A DNA stretch of 64,000 nt from Nymphaea colorata. Its lineage: Eukaryota > Streptophyta > Magnoliopsida > Nymphaeales > Nymphaeaceae. The DNA lies in assembly GCF_008831285.2 (NCBI RefSeq), contig NC_045144.1, positions 2,968,268 to 3,032,267 of the forward strand, in the 5' to 3' direction. This document shows, piece by piece, positions 11,890-22,671 of this stretch (position 1 is the first letter of the stretch; each line of letters starts with the position of its first letter). The translations under genes were made by a program, and so were the position numbers. The notes below the pieces were generated by a model. The model was not told the DNA's origin, ran no database searches, and saw only the letters and a list, made by a program, of their open reading frames with translations.

Positions 11890-13930
11890 CTTTACAAGAG
11901 AAACCCAACAATGCATGCACACACACTCAGCCTAATCCCCGATCAGGGTTCTCCCTCACCAGAGGGGTCAAACACTCGATACCTGTAATAATTCTCAACT
12001 CAGATCCTTCGACCATATATATAAGCACTACTGGATCAGTCCCGTGGGGATCCAATCCAATCTTATACTTGATGCCTAACGATACTCCCCCCTTGAGAAA
12101 CACCTTGTCCTCAAGGTGTAAATGAAAATGGTATCGGACTGGGAAGAGCCTTTCCTTGCACCCAGAGATGCATTCCAAGCCTCTGTTTGCAATGACTTCC
12201 CAATCACCTAACTTAATGCATTTCTTTATAAGCTCCTGCAGCAACCCCATGGCACCCAACAGAAATAGAAAATCTTTGCTTCCATTAAGTTGATAGCAGG
12301 TCCTTCTACCCATCAGAATTCAGGTCCATCGCTGGGGTTTCCTCATGGGCATTTCCAATACATCTACCAAAATATGAACCTTGATCTCCTCGATAATTCT
12401 TGTGTCTGAGCTAGTTCCATAAGCATTGATTTAGATCTCTCGATTGCTTCCCTCTCCTCATTTCCAGGTAAGTAACCCCGCCTGCTTCCTTGAATACTTG
12501 TTTTTGGTGGGTAAAGGATGATGAGGACCTTGCAAACAATGCATTGACCGCAAATGAAAGATGTGAACCATGACGTACACCTGAGTCAAATTCCATGGTG
12601 AGGTCTCTTTGGTCAGTGATTAGAGATTTGAAGCTGTGTTTGTTTTACAGGTCATCTCAAGCATGTGGCCAGGGGTAGTTCTTCATAGAACGGCCCACTG
12701 GAATGAATTTGCGCTATGGCAAAATCTTTTCCCTTCTGTACAACTACAACAGCTGCTACCATTCCTTCAATATTAATTGTGTAATTACCCTTTTCGGAAA
12801 TGAGAAAAACGTCTTTGGTAAAAGGTAGATCCACTGGGGTCCAACTTTTAACATCTACCAGAATACAACACCAATGGTTCTTAAATTTTCTAGCAATTTC
12901 ACCCAATGTTACTCTATTGTTGAAATTAATCTAAGTGCCTGTTAGACGCGTTTGCTGTGACTGGTAGGAAATGAGTCATCAAGAATGTGTCACTCACGAG
13001 ATTGAGAAAGGTGTCCATTTCTGAAGGTTGAATCATCTCTTCAATTCTCTAGTTGGGAGACTTCGTGACAATCTGGTCAGCAGATACCTCTTTAATGTTT
13101 TGGAAATGCCCCAACTGTGATGTACAAGCCTCTACCTGCTTAGTACTCCTTGGGACCTGTGATCCTATAAAAGCGAATGCACCATTTCTTTTACTACTTC
13201 CCATTCTTTTCAGATTTATTAACGCCTTCAGTCTCATTCCCCTCCTGACAGATTCAAGGCTTGTACCCATTTGGTCCCCTAAATGCCCCCAACTCATTTC
13301 TGCTTGGATCATTCTTGTAGTTAACACTACCATCACCCTTTCAGTGGTTGCATCGTACGCCTATTACTTCCCCATAAAGCTTCCATGGCAGCTACAAGAT
13401 CTTTAGGTGCAACCTTTCTTAAAATTGTCGGATTCAAGAGTGTAGACACTCTGAATGGAAAGGCAGTCTCCAATCCTCCTTGTTCACAAAAAAGACTATG
13501 CTCATTTCTCATATGTGACTATCCCCATTAAGTTGCCAACATCATTAGAAGATTCCACAAGACTCCCACCCATTAGGCCGCCTGCCACCTAGCGCCTCCT
13601 TAACATTTGCACATATATGTCATTTCCATAAACACACTGGTTAATTGGTAGGAGACGACTAAACCCCATAGGTTGAACAGCCTCATTTGGCTTCTCGACA
13701 ATTAGCAAGGTGTTTATCAAACCGTGCACCCTTTCAAGATCAAACCGACAATTAGGAGCAACAATTCCCCTATAATCCTTCAGCCTGCAGACATAAAGAT
13801 AAGGTTGTTGTTCTTTTGTAAACGGTTCTGTGTAGACGACCTCCTCCAAGAACACCTGGAAGTTGCTACCTGGAATAGGAAAGGCGACCTCCAATGCATT
13901 TAATGGTTCATTTCTACAATTTATGTATAA
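11890..13930 (-). mobile_element. decayed retroelement-like region
   Basis: On the minus strand several broken reading frames follow one another (13894-13589, 13336-13049, 12906-12652, 12596-12411, 12313-11927). The last contains HLHLEDKVFLKGGVSLG. An LEDKV-x-L-x-GG string is often found at the very end of Ty3/gypsy polyproteins, and the following DNA (TGACCCCTCTGGTGAGGG) looks like LTR or untranslated sequence. I could not recognise reverse transcriptase, integrase or protease in the upstream frames, nor define LTRs. It may be a non-autonomous or heavily rearranged element, or a degraded host gene. Confidence 0.35.
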
Positions 13931-15321
13931 AAGGCAGATAAGCTAACCACACTTTATGTGCAAAAATTTCCATGCTTCTGTCTTCCATAGTTATGAGAGA
14001 ACAAAAAAATGTGTGCAAACAGCACTCTGTAACGCAAAAACTCCTCTCGACATCCACACTGAAATAAACATAATGAAATCAGACTTCTGCCCTAATTTTC
14101 ACAATACTAATTGGTTCTCAACCCCCAGCCCAAACTTTACGCTAACCACAAATCAGGATAAAAAAAAAGTTTAGTATCTTCCCTAGAAATCCTAAAACCA
14201 TAGCAACAGGAAACCAAAACTTGGTGACAGCACAGGCAAAATAAAAAGCGGAAAAATCTCAACAAAACACCTCATCCAACATATATGTTTGCTATCAATT
14301 GAAGAACCCTGCCCAATGCAGATGAATCAAGCAGAATCCACAAACTCTAAAAGAAAAAAAAAATCAAAATTCCTGACCATTCACCTAAAAACACACAACA
14401 CGATATCCGACTGTGTGTGTGTGTGAGAGAGAGAGAGAGAGCCAACAAAGTACCTGTGTCCGGGACACAGCAGGTCAGACTATCTGCCTTAATCCTCCCA
14501 CTCCAGCAACTTCCCAGGGACGGTTCTCCCCCAGCACCATAGCATGGTAGAAAACAATCACAGCACTGCAATCATTGCCACCACTATCAAGTATCAACGA
14601 CTCCTTCAGTATCCATGCATAGAGTCTACATGCTCAGATTCACCTGCAGCCATTGGGACAGGAGGGAAGGGGAACGCAAATTTTTTACTAGCTCAACTAT
14701 GTTCTTTCTCATCCACTCTCTCTTATCAAGTAGAAATGACCAATCTGTGGCCTCTTTTCTCCTTTATTATTATTACTTGGGAAATGGGTCCACAAATGCA
14801 GACCCATCCCCATTAAGGTGTAGGCACGTACTGTTGCTACAAATGATATTTGGCGTAGTGAGCTAAAGCTAACATCTTCTAAATTATTTAAAAAGCAACA
14901 AACAGCCAGAGTTACAAACTGAAGCCATACATAAACTCTAATGAACTAGAAGGATAGGAATGCTATTTTATACTGATTATACTCACAGTTCATTAAAGTT
15001 TAATTAACTCTGGCAACCTTTTAGCAATCATTGTACTATTAAAGAGATTTACAAATACTTCAGAACTTAAATAAGAATTTATAAGTACTTTGGAGTTAAG
15101 GAAACATTTACAACCATTCGAGTTCCCCAAGATTAGTGATACACATGTTATTACTCTGGGCGAAATGTAAAACAATCTTGGAAAGTCATAAAACACATTG
15201 ACTGCAATGTCAGTAAAGCAGGTTATAAATGAAATAGTTTTCGCTGAATGCTTCTTCTCATCCACCATTAAGGAGTAAGACAGCACACTATGGGTCCCTT
15301 AAAATGCTTAATGTATGACCT
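13931..15321. other. non-coding stretch downstream of the PPR gene
   Basis: No gene is supported. It contains a short (GT)n(GA)n tract around 14414-14442. A minus-strand open stretch near 14465-14560 ends in a possible splice context but has no recognisable content. The part nearest 15321 should include the 3' untranslated region of the PPR transcript. Confidence 0.5.
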
Positions 15322-17772
15322 TCAATTTCTAACCTCAATGCAACTCCATCCAGGAGTTCTTATTAAGCCACCCAGCTCCACAACACATCTAACATCCGCA
15401 ACATTGTTCCATCTACCTGTAGCAGCATATAAGTTTGACAGTAATACTCGGTAGCCACTGTTTTTTGGTTCCAATCTCATTATCTCATCAGCTGCTACCT
15501 CTCCTAACTTTACCTGCCCATGAATCCGGCAGGCACTTAATAAGGCACCCCAAACTGCTGCATCAGGTTTAATAGATGCTGTGGCAGCCATTGACCTTAT
15601 CAACAAATATGCCTCATACACACAGCCATGTCGACCGAGAAGATCAACAATGCAAGCATAATGTCGACTTGATGGCAAAATCTTGTATATGCTTTTCATA
15701 GACTTGAAGTATGAAAGCCCTTCTTTCAACAACCCTGCATGACTGCAAGCAGAGAGTATCTCAAGGAAGGTGATATCACTTGGGGTGATGTCACTTTCTT
15801 GTTTCATCCTATCAAAGAGAAATACTGCATCTCGACCTAAACCATTGATGCCATAGCCTGCAATCATGGCAGTCCAAGATGTACAGTCCTTATGAAGCAT
15901 CCTCTCAAAGATAGACCATGCATCTTCCACAATACCACACTTGGAATACATTGTAATGGTAGCATTTGCTACAGTGGTATTTCTCAAGAATTCCCTCTTC
16001 ACTACATAAGCATGCAACTGTCTACCATGTTCCAAAGATCCTGAATGTGCAACAGCAGAAACAACAGATGCCAACGTGATAAAATCTGGAAGAAGTGTAT
16101 AACTTTCATCTGCATTCATGCTATTGAAAAGTGCCAACGCTTCATCCATAAGACCATGCTGACTGTATCCTGCAACCATGGCATTCCATGTCACCACATC
16201 TCTGTCGGGCATCTCTTCGAACATCTGATACGCAGAGCCAATTTCACCACATTTTGTGTACATGTCGACTAAAGCAGTTCCAACAAAATTATCACATGTT
16301 AATGCTAATTTGGTGGCAAAAGCATGAACACAGAGCCCACTCATCATAGCTCCATTGCATGCAAATACTTTCAAAACACTAGAAAGAGTGACTGAATCAG
16401 GAGCAATAGATGCAGACAACATATTGCTGAATATCCTGAGAACGTGATTGGGATATCCATTGTCCAAGTAGCCACGTATCATGCAATTCCAGGAAACTGA
16501 ATCTCCTTCATCTTTCACAGTACAAAACAAGGATTCCATGTCCTGGAGTTCTCCTACCGTAGCATAAAAATCCAGAAAAGAATTTATAGTGTCAACTTCC
16601 AAGTCTAAACCAACCTTGACAGCATAACCATGGATGCATTTACCAAAAAAGTTAGCTGCTACCAGAGAAGCTGACGACAATAAACTCCTTATTGAAATAA
16701 AATCAGGAGTTAAACCACTATATTTTAACTCATGAAAGAGCATAACTGCAACCTGGAGATTCCCTTCTTGAGCATACCAGTGCATGATTGAATTCCAGAC
16801 TACCAAATTTCTTGTGGTCATATGATCAAAGATGGTATGTGCAACACTCAACAATCCACAACTGGAATACATATTGATCAACCCTGAGCCGACATACTCA
16901 TCACACTCTAAGCCAGTTTTTACAGTAAAGCAATGGACCAACATTCCCAGTTCCATGTGACCACTATGAGCACATGCAGATAACATATCAACCAGTGTAA
17001 ATGAATCCGGCTTCACATCGAATTCTCGCATCCTACTCATTATCAAAACCGCGTCAGCCAGATGGCCGCTCTTAGCTAATCCAGAAACCATCACCAACCA
17101 GGAAACTGTGTTCTTATCTTCCAACCTGTTGAAGAAGTAGATCGCTCCCTCAACATCCCTGCACTTAAGATACATGTCAACAAGTGAAGTGCCCACCAGA
17201 GAATGGGATTCCAATCCCAATTTAACAACAAAGGCATGAACACACTCACCATCTCCAAGATGCCGACATGCTGGGACCAAGCTAATCATGGTCACAGCGT
17301 TAGGGATCACCCCACCTTCCCGTAGCATGAGCCTAAACAAAGCAAATGCATCCTCAAGCTGCCCAATCTGTGCATATCCCTGAATAATTATCGACCAGGA
17401 GATGACATTTCTTCGAGGCATTTCAACAAACACTTGGTGAGCTTCATCCATGCGGCCACAGACAGCATACATGTGCAGGGTTGTGGAGGCTACAAATGGA
17501 TCAAACCCGCAGCCCAATTTGCAGGCGAAGGCATGGATGGTTTGGCCAAGTCGAGCAGTTAAGAGACGTGCACAGGAGCAAAGTGCAGAAGGGAAGGTGG
17601 AGGCATTTGGGTGTACACCGGCAGAAAGCATGTCCCGGAAGAGGGAAAGCACGACTTCTTGCTGGCCAGTGGATGAAATGTCCTGCAAAAGAAAGTTCCA
17701 TCGCACCACACTCTGTTGAGGGTCGGGAATGGTGGCTCGCTTGCTGCCATTTACAAATAAGTGGCGAAGCAT
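15322..17772 (-). CDS. PLS-class PPR protein, E subgroup
   Basis: An intronless 816-residue protein starting at the ATG complementary to 17770-17772. The frame remains open for 29 codons further upstream but contains no ATG there and meets an in-frame TAG. Roughly twenty 31-36-residue PPR motifs alternate in P, L and S types, for example repeats around NVISWSIIIQGYAQIG and DVVTWNAMVAGYSQHG. Residues 733-816 form the E1/E2 region (VWGALLSACRIHG to GWSCIEV), and the protein stops there, with no DYW deaminase domain. Such proteins bind specific organellar RNAs and usually serve as site-recognition factors in C-to-U editing, with a DYW partner supplied in trans. The N-terminus (MLRHLFVNGSKR) is basic and Ser/Thr-bearing, consistent with import into mitochondria or plastids; I cannot say which. 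No frameshift is visible. A spliced 5' exon with an upstream ATG cannot be excluded. Confidence 0.93.
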   Translation of the reverse strand: MLRHLFVNGSKRATIPDPQQSVVRWNFLLQDISSTGQQEVVLSLFRDMLSAGVHPNASTFPSALCSCARLLTARLGQTIHAFACKLGCGFDPFVASTTLHMYAVCGRMDEAHQVFVEMPRRNVISWSIIIQGYAQIGQLEDAFALFRLMLREGGVIPNAVTMISLVPACRHLGDGECVHAFVVKLGLESHSLVGTSLVDMYLKCRDVEGAIYFFNRLEDKNTVSWLVMVSGLAKSGHLADAVLIMSRMREFDVKPDSFTLVDMLSACAHSGHMELGMLVHCFTVKTGLECDEYVGSGLINMYSSCGLLSVAHTIFDHMTTRNLVVWNSIMHWYAQEGNLQVAVMLFHELKYSGLTPDFISIRSLLSSASLVAANFFGKCIHGYAVKVGLDLEVDTINSFLDFYATVGELQDMESLFCTVKDEGDSVSWNCMIRGYLDNGYPNHVLRIFSNMLSASIAPDSVTLSSVLKVFACNGAMMSGLCVHAFATKLALTCDNFVGTALVDMYTKCGEIGSAYQMFEEMPDRDVVTWNAMVAGYSQHGLMDEALALFNSMNADESYTLLPDFITLASVVSAVAHSGSLEHGRQLHAYVVKREFLRNTTVANATITMYSKCGIVEDAWSIFERMLHKDCTSWTAMIAGYGINGLGRDAVFLFDRMKQESDITPSDITFLEILSACSHAGLLKEGLSYFKSMKSIYKILPSSRHYACIVDLLGRHGCVYEAYLLIRSMAATASIKPDAAVWGALLSACRIHGQVKLGEVAADEIMRLEPKNSGYRVLLSNLYAATGRWNNVADVRCVVELGGLIRTPGWSCIEVRN

Positions 17773-18583
17773 CCTTGAGCGTCTGTTTGATGACCAAAAA
17801 TAAAACTTCCAAGGTGTTTTCTTCGAGAAATAAGAACATGGAGAAAAGGGAATAGACAAAAGTCTCTACCCTGTACTTTTAACCTGCGTGTGATGGTAAG
17901 AAATTAATTCCTAGAAAAAGCTAACCACTGTATGATGAGAAGAAAAAGGATTCTGGAATGAAACCACTTACTGATGTTTAACTGATTTGTAAATATGACC
18001 ATTGTCAACTCAATAAACTGTGCATCCCAGTTTTTCCAAAGCACTATATCATCCTCTGCATTGAATATGTTTCTTCCACTTTTTCGGCTCTCCATCAAGG
18101 TACATTGGGCTCAAAGGGATATGGTATCCAAACTAATGCCAGTTTCTAGTGGTTTATCCATAGCAGCCACAAGCTGCTATGCAATTCTTTTCTAACCAAA
18201 AAGTAACAACACATTGACATCAAAAGGTTGTATATCAACAAAAAGGATCACAAAACAGTAAAGGGAATTGGTGCATATACTTCTTTAAATCATCTCATTA
18301 AACATGCAGACAAGTTCAACAAACAATGTACAAAAGTGGGGTAAAGCAGCTAGAATGAATGTGTTGCAATTACCACTTTCTATGTCCTAGCACTCCATAA
18401 ACCTGCAAAAGCAAGTCGACAGCATTAGCATAGCATAAAAGCTCAAATAGTTATCGCTCTTTGGCTAAGCAACAATACCAGCAAGAACCTTTTATTGAAA
18501 CCTACAAGAAAAGTTCAACAAAAGAAACCCCTTGACCAGACTATGCAGATGAAATAATATGACAAACTCTCCATCCTTGTCTA
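17773..18583. other. PPR upstream region with a terminal-exon-like segment on the minus strand
   Basis: This region should hold the PPR promoter and 5' leader. On the minus strand at 18370-18402 a strong acceptor (GACTTGCTTTTGCAG) is followed by an 11-codon open stretch, VYGVLGHRKW then stop. It looks like the last exon of a minus-strand transcript coming from beyond the copia insertion at 18584. If so, copia element 1 sits in an intron of that gene. The evidence is only the acceptor and a short frame. Confidence 0.3.
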
Positions 18584-18776
18584 TGTTAAATTAGAAGACT
18601 TTAAGTTTTTAGGTGGTCCTTTGCAATATTTGTTAGTTAGGAGTTCTCTTTAAATGTTTCTCTACTTTCGGTTGATGTTATTTATAAGTCTCTACCGCTG
18701 CCCTAATCTCTTTATTAGTGAGATTAGGGTTAGTTAATAAGATGATTTTCTCTCTCTAGGACTGCTGGCTGTAACA
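18584..18776 (+). repeat. 5' LTR of copia element 1
   Basis: 193 bp from TGTTAAATTAGAAGAC to GGCTGTAACA, matching the split 3' LTR (22609-22671 plus 24102-24236). It contains the inverted repeat CCCTAATCT...AGATTAGGG at 18701-18729, which is also present in the 3' LTR at 24161-24189. Confidence 0.92.
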
Positions 18777-18788
18777 TGGTATCAGACC
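18777..18788 (+). promoter_or_regulatory. primer-binding site of copia element 1
   Basis: TGGTATCAGACC directly follows the 5' LTR. It is one base different from the usual copia initiator-Met tRNA site TGGTATCAGAGC. Confidence 0.85.
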
Positions 18789-19232
18789 CGGCGAAATCCA
18801 CCCTTCTCCGCCGGCGACTGACATGACTTTCCGGTGACCTCTTCTCCTTCTCTTCTCTCTTCCATCTCTTCTTACCGTTGTTCTTCCTCTACCTTTCCTT
18901 TCTCCTTTTTCTTTGCTGATCAGGAGATAGTGGAGCAGCGTGGAAGGAGAACCTAATCACACGTGAGAGGTATGTGTGATTAGGTTCCCAACGTGGATGT
19001 AGTGGAGCGTGAGCAACCGCGTGGGAGTTGCGTTAGCAAGTTCTACGTCAGATCTGGGCTCGTGGAAGGGTGGTTGTACGTGGACCATATTCTTATTAGA
19101 TTTTTTCTTTGACTGATTGTGGAAAAGTGGTCACAAGTTCGGTATACTCTTATCAGATTGATTGTCTTTCTTACCTGTATATGTGGATTCTAGTAAGCAA
19201 CGTATGAAGCCTACTACGTGGGAGTTTGGTAG

Positions 19233-19440
19233 ACTGATTTACTGAACAGCAAGTTGATAAACTTTTTTAAGTACTTTTATTAATGTTGAGAAATTCTGCG
19301 GCCCAGATCCTTTCAAGTTGATTGTTGTGATTGGTGGACTGATTTACTCAACAGCAAGTTGATAGATATATATTTTTTATGTACTTTTATAGATGCTGAA
19401 AAATTCTGCTGCCTAAATCCTCTCAAGTTGATTGATGTAT
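19233..19440. repeat. about 104-bp tandem duplication in the copia leader
   Basis: Units beginning GACTGATTTACT near 19233 and 19337 share GAACAGCAAGTTGATA-type and TTCTGC..CC..ATCCT..CAAGTTGATTG segments with moderate divergence. It lies between the primer-binding site and gag. Confidence 0.8.
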
Positions 19441-19502
19441 GTTATACTCTTGATTTTATCAACGTGCAACTAGATCAAGGTCATATTGTCTAGTCTCGCA
19501 TT

Positions 19503-20450
19503 ATGGCTGATGAAAGCATGACAGAGATGCAGTATGAGGCTATAAGCATAAGAACACAAGAAATCCCTTTTCTTATAGCTCTATTGTAAAGTTAGATGGA
19601 TGTAATTATAAGATTTGGTTCTGTGTGTTTATGATGTCTATGATGGGACATCAGAAGGAACATGTTATAAAAAAAAATAAGTCTATGGTGAAGATTGAAA
19701 AATATAATACATGAAAGGAAGATAATAATATTGTCATGTCATAGATTATGAATAGTGTACAACCACATATTACATCCTACTATTGCATACTACACCTTTG
19801 CCAAACGGATGTGAGATTTTTTGAAACAAACGTACTCTGAGTCTAATGACAAGAATGTTAGCAAGATCTTGCAAGTGGAGGAGGAATTACTTAATTTGCG
19901 ACAAGGGTGATCAATGTTTTGCTCAATACTTCACTTCCATCAAGTCAATCTATGAAAGACTAAAAGTTCTACATCCTCCATGTCCCACATGCCACAAGAC
20001 TCATGGTGAACATTGTATGGTGGCAAAGTTTCTAGAGGGGCTCTCTCTCAAATATGCAATAGCAAAGGCACAGATGTTGACTAGAGTAGAAATCCCTGAC
20101 CTAGTTGAGGTTTACAACAGTCTCAACAGTCTTGCTGTGACCCTTTCTCAACCTTCCATGGATGCTCGTCCATCTGCTTGGTGGCTTCAAGAGGCCGTGG
20201 GGTAGTTTCTCCAAGTGGAGGGGCACAAGCCGAGGGTCAGGAGGAGGTCGTGAGAGATTCCAGTGCGAGAAAATAGGGCATTTTCAACTGCATCCCTAGG
20301 CAGAGGTGTTGCATCTAAGCATAGCAAGAATTCATCACAGTCTCCTATTAGATCTGTCCAAGCAGCTTCATCAGTAGTAAATGGGTCTTCGTCTTCTTCC
20401 TATCCTGAGACTATGACACTGAATATCAGCAAGTCAAAGTAATGAGCAGT
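19503..20450 (+). pseudogene. broken copia gag and gag-protease junction
   Basis: An ATG at 19503 starts a short gag N-terminus (MADESMTEMQYEA) that soon breaks. The frame at 19846-20205 encodes a gag segment with FAQYFTSIKSIYERL, CPTCHKTHGEHC and VAKFLEGLSLKY, the usual copia gag arrangement preceding LxGL. It ends in a stop and is followed by Ser/Arg-rich remnants. The capsid protein cannot be made intact. Confidence 0.8.
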
Positions 20451-22590
20451 TCTTAACACACAGATCTATTTAGCCATCAGCCTCCACAATTATGATAGAC
20501 AATGCTATGTTTGCCAATACTACTCACATGATACAGGTGCTACTTGGATTATTGATTCAGGGGAATCGAGGCACTTTCGTAGTAGACCTTCATTGTTTAC
20601 CTTGCTCCACACATTTTCTCATACTCGTCATGTGAAACTTGCAAATAGAAAATGCCTCCTATTATGGGTTATGGAGATGTTAAGATTTTCCAGTCTGACA
20701 ATTAACCAATGACTTACATTGTCGTCTTACATTTGACTCTGGTTTATGTTCATTTCAGGACTTGCAAACTGGGAAGACGATTGGTGGAGGTTATAAGCAA
20801 GGAAGCATCTACATCCTATTTGATTCTGTGGGTTTTGTAGCCTCCTCGACTTTTTCATTGTCCTCCTCCTTCCAGTGGCATCTCTGACTAGATCATCCAT
20901 CTATCTTCAAGCTTCTCACATACTGCCTCATCTATCAGTACCCGAGTCATTTCATGTGAAGCTTGTCAACTTGCTAAGCACACCCGTAGCAGTTATTCAT
21001 CAAGTCTTAGTCCATCTAGTTGTGGACTATTTGATGTTTTTCATGTTAATGTGTAGAGTCTTAGCAGAGTTGTTAGTAGGTCTAGATTGCGTTATTTTCT
21101 TGTCACTGGTGATAATTATTCTCAAGTCACTTGGGTTTTCCTTTTAAAAGAAAGGTCTGAAATCATATGTACTCTCAAGAACCTTATTATTGAAATGAAG
21201 ACCCAATTTGGTATTCTTGTAAAAAACATTCACATAAATCCTCCTCATGATTGTGACATTGTTGCCTTCAAGCTGGTATTCACCGTGAAATATCATTCTG
21301 ATGGTTATGTAGAAAGATATAAAGCTAGGTTGGTTGCTAAGGGCTTCACACAAACCTACGGTGTTGATTTCTTTGAGACTTTTTCTCCAGTTGCCCTGGT
21401 GGGAATCATCTCTGTGGTCGTACACCATGAATCAAAAATGTCTTTTTGTATAGTGATCTTGATGAGACTGCGTATATGCAATAGCCACTAGGGTTTGAAT
21501 GACAAGGGGAGTGTGGAAATTTGTGCAAACTGAAGAAGGCTATATATGGACTCAAGCTAAGTTCTCGTGTGTGGTTCCACAAGTTCTCTGAGGTGGTATC
21601 AACATGTGGATTTGTGAGATCCTCCCTTGATCATTTTCTTTTTATCAAGAAGAATTCTAGGGGTATGACCATTTTAGTAGTTTATGTTGATGATATTATC
21701 CCGACAAGTGACTTTGATCAAGAAATTTTTGATACAAAGTTGTTCCTCCAAAAACAATTGGTGACAAAAGATTTTGGTTAACTATGGCATTCCTAAGAAT
21801 AGAAGTTGCTCGCAATAGGAAAGGTGTACTTCTATCCCAACTGAAGTATGTTCTTTATTTATTGCAAGACACTAGGATGATAGGAGCTAAATCGACCACT
21901 CTACCTATGAATCCATGCACATCTTCATAAAGACCAATCAGAATTACTGGTACAAATCCCTTATTAAGAAGCACCTCTATGTTATTGTGACCAAACCAGA
22001 CATTAGCTTTGCAGGGGGGAAGTTAAGTTAATTCATAAAAAGACCAAGGAAAGTTTATTGGGATGCAACATTAATGGTGATCAAATGTTTGAAATCATCT
22101 CCAGGTAAAGGGCTTTTGTTCACAAAAGGCAAGTCCTTGGAAGTGGAAGTCTATAGTGATGTTAACTATGTTGGCTCAGTCTAAGATAGGAAGTCTACCA
22201 TAGGATTTTATGTTCTGTGGGAGGCAACCTTACATCCTAGAGAAGCAAAAAGCAAGGTGTGGTGTAAGATATAGTACAAAATCTGAGTACAGTGCTATGG
22301 TTCAAATTCCTGTTGAAATTACTTGGGTTAAATTCATGCTATCTAGCCTAAGTGTGTCAATTCTTCTTCATGTGAGGATGCATTGTGACAATAGGGCAGC
22401 CACATACATTGCAAAACAATCCAGTTTTCCATGAGAGGTGGACTGTCATTACATTCGAGACCTTATTCAAGGAGAAACCAGAGCCACCATTCATGTATCA
22501 TCTGAAGATCAACAGATGTCTTCACCAAAGCTCTTCTTATTGGTAATTCCTCTAGATGTTGTGACAAGATGAGCATGATTAATATGTATG
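20451..22590 (+). pseudogene. broken copia pol: protease, integrase start, reverse transcriptase, RNase H
   Basis: In order: protease with an intact WIIDSG near 20544-20561; an integrase zinc-finger remnant (CESCQLAKHTR) with the start of the core ([19 protein letters not shown]) carrying a stop and a changed first catalytic Asp; then, near 21240, an abrupt jump to reverse transcriptase ([20 protein letters not shown]). RT continues with KAIYGLK and an intact YVDD at 21683-21694. RNase H follows, badly degraded (SEYSAM, MHCDNRAA), then the copia tail (RSTDVFTKAL in another frame). The integrase catalytic remainder is deleted. Numerous frameshifts are present. Confidence 0.88.
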
Positions 22591-22671
22591 CTCCAGCTTC
22601 AGGGGAAGTGTTTAGTTATAAGACTTTAAGTTTCTACGTGGTCCTTTGCACTATATAATAGTTGAGAACTT

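Noticed and set aside
17450-17855. Plus- and minus-strand frames over the PPR N-terminus
   Set aside because: Shadows of the PPR gene in other frames.
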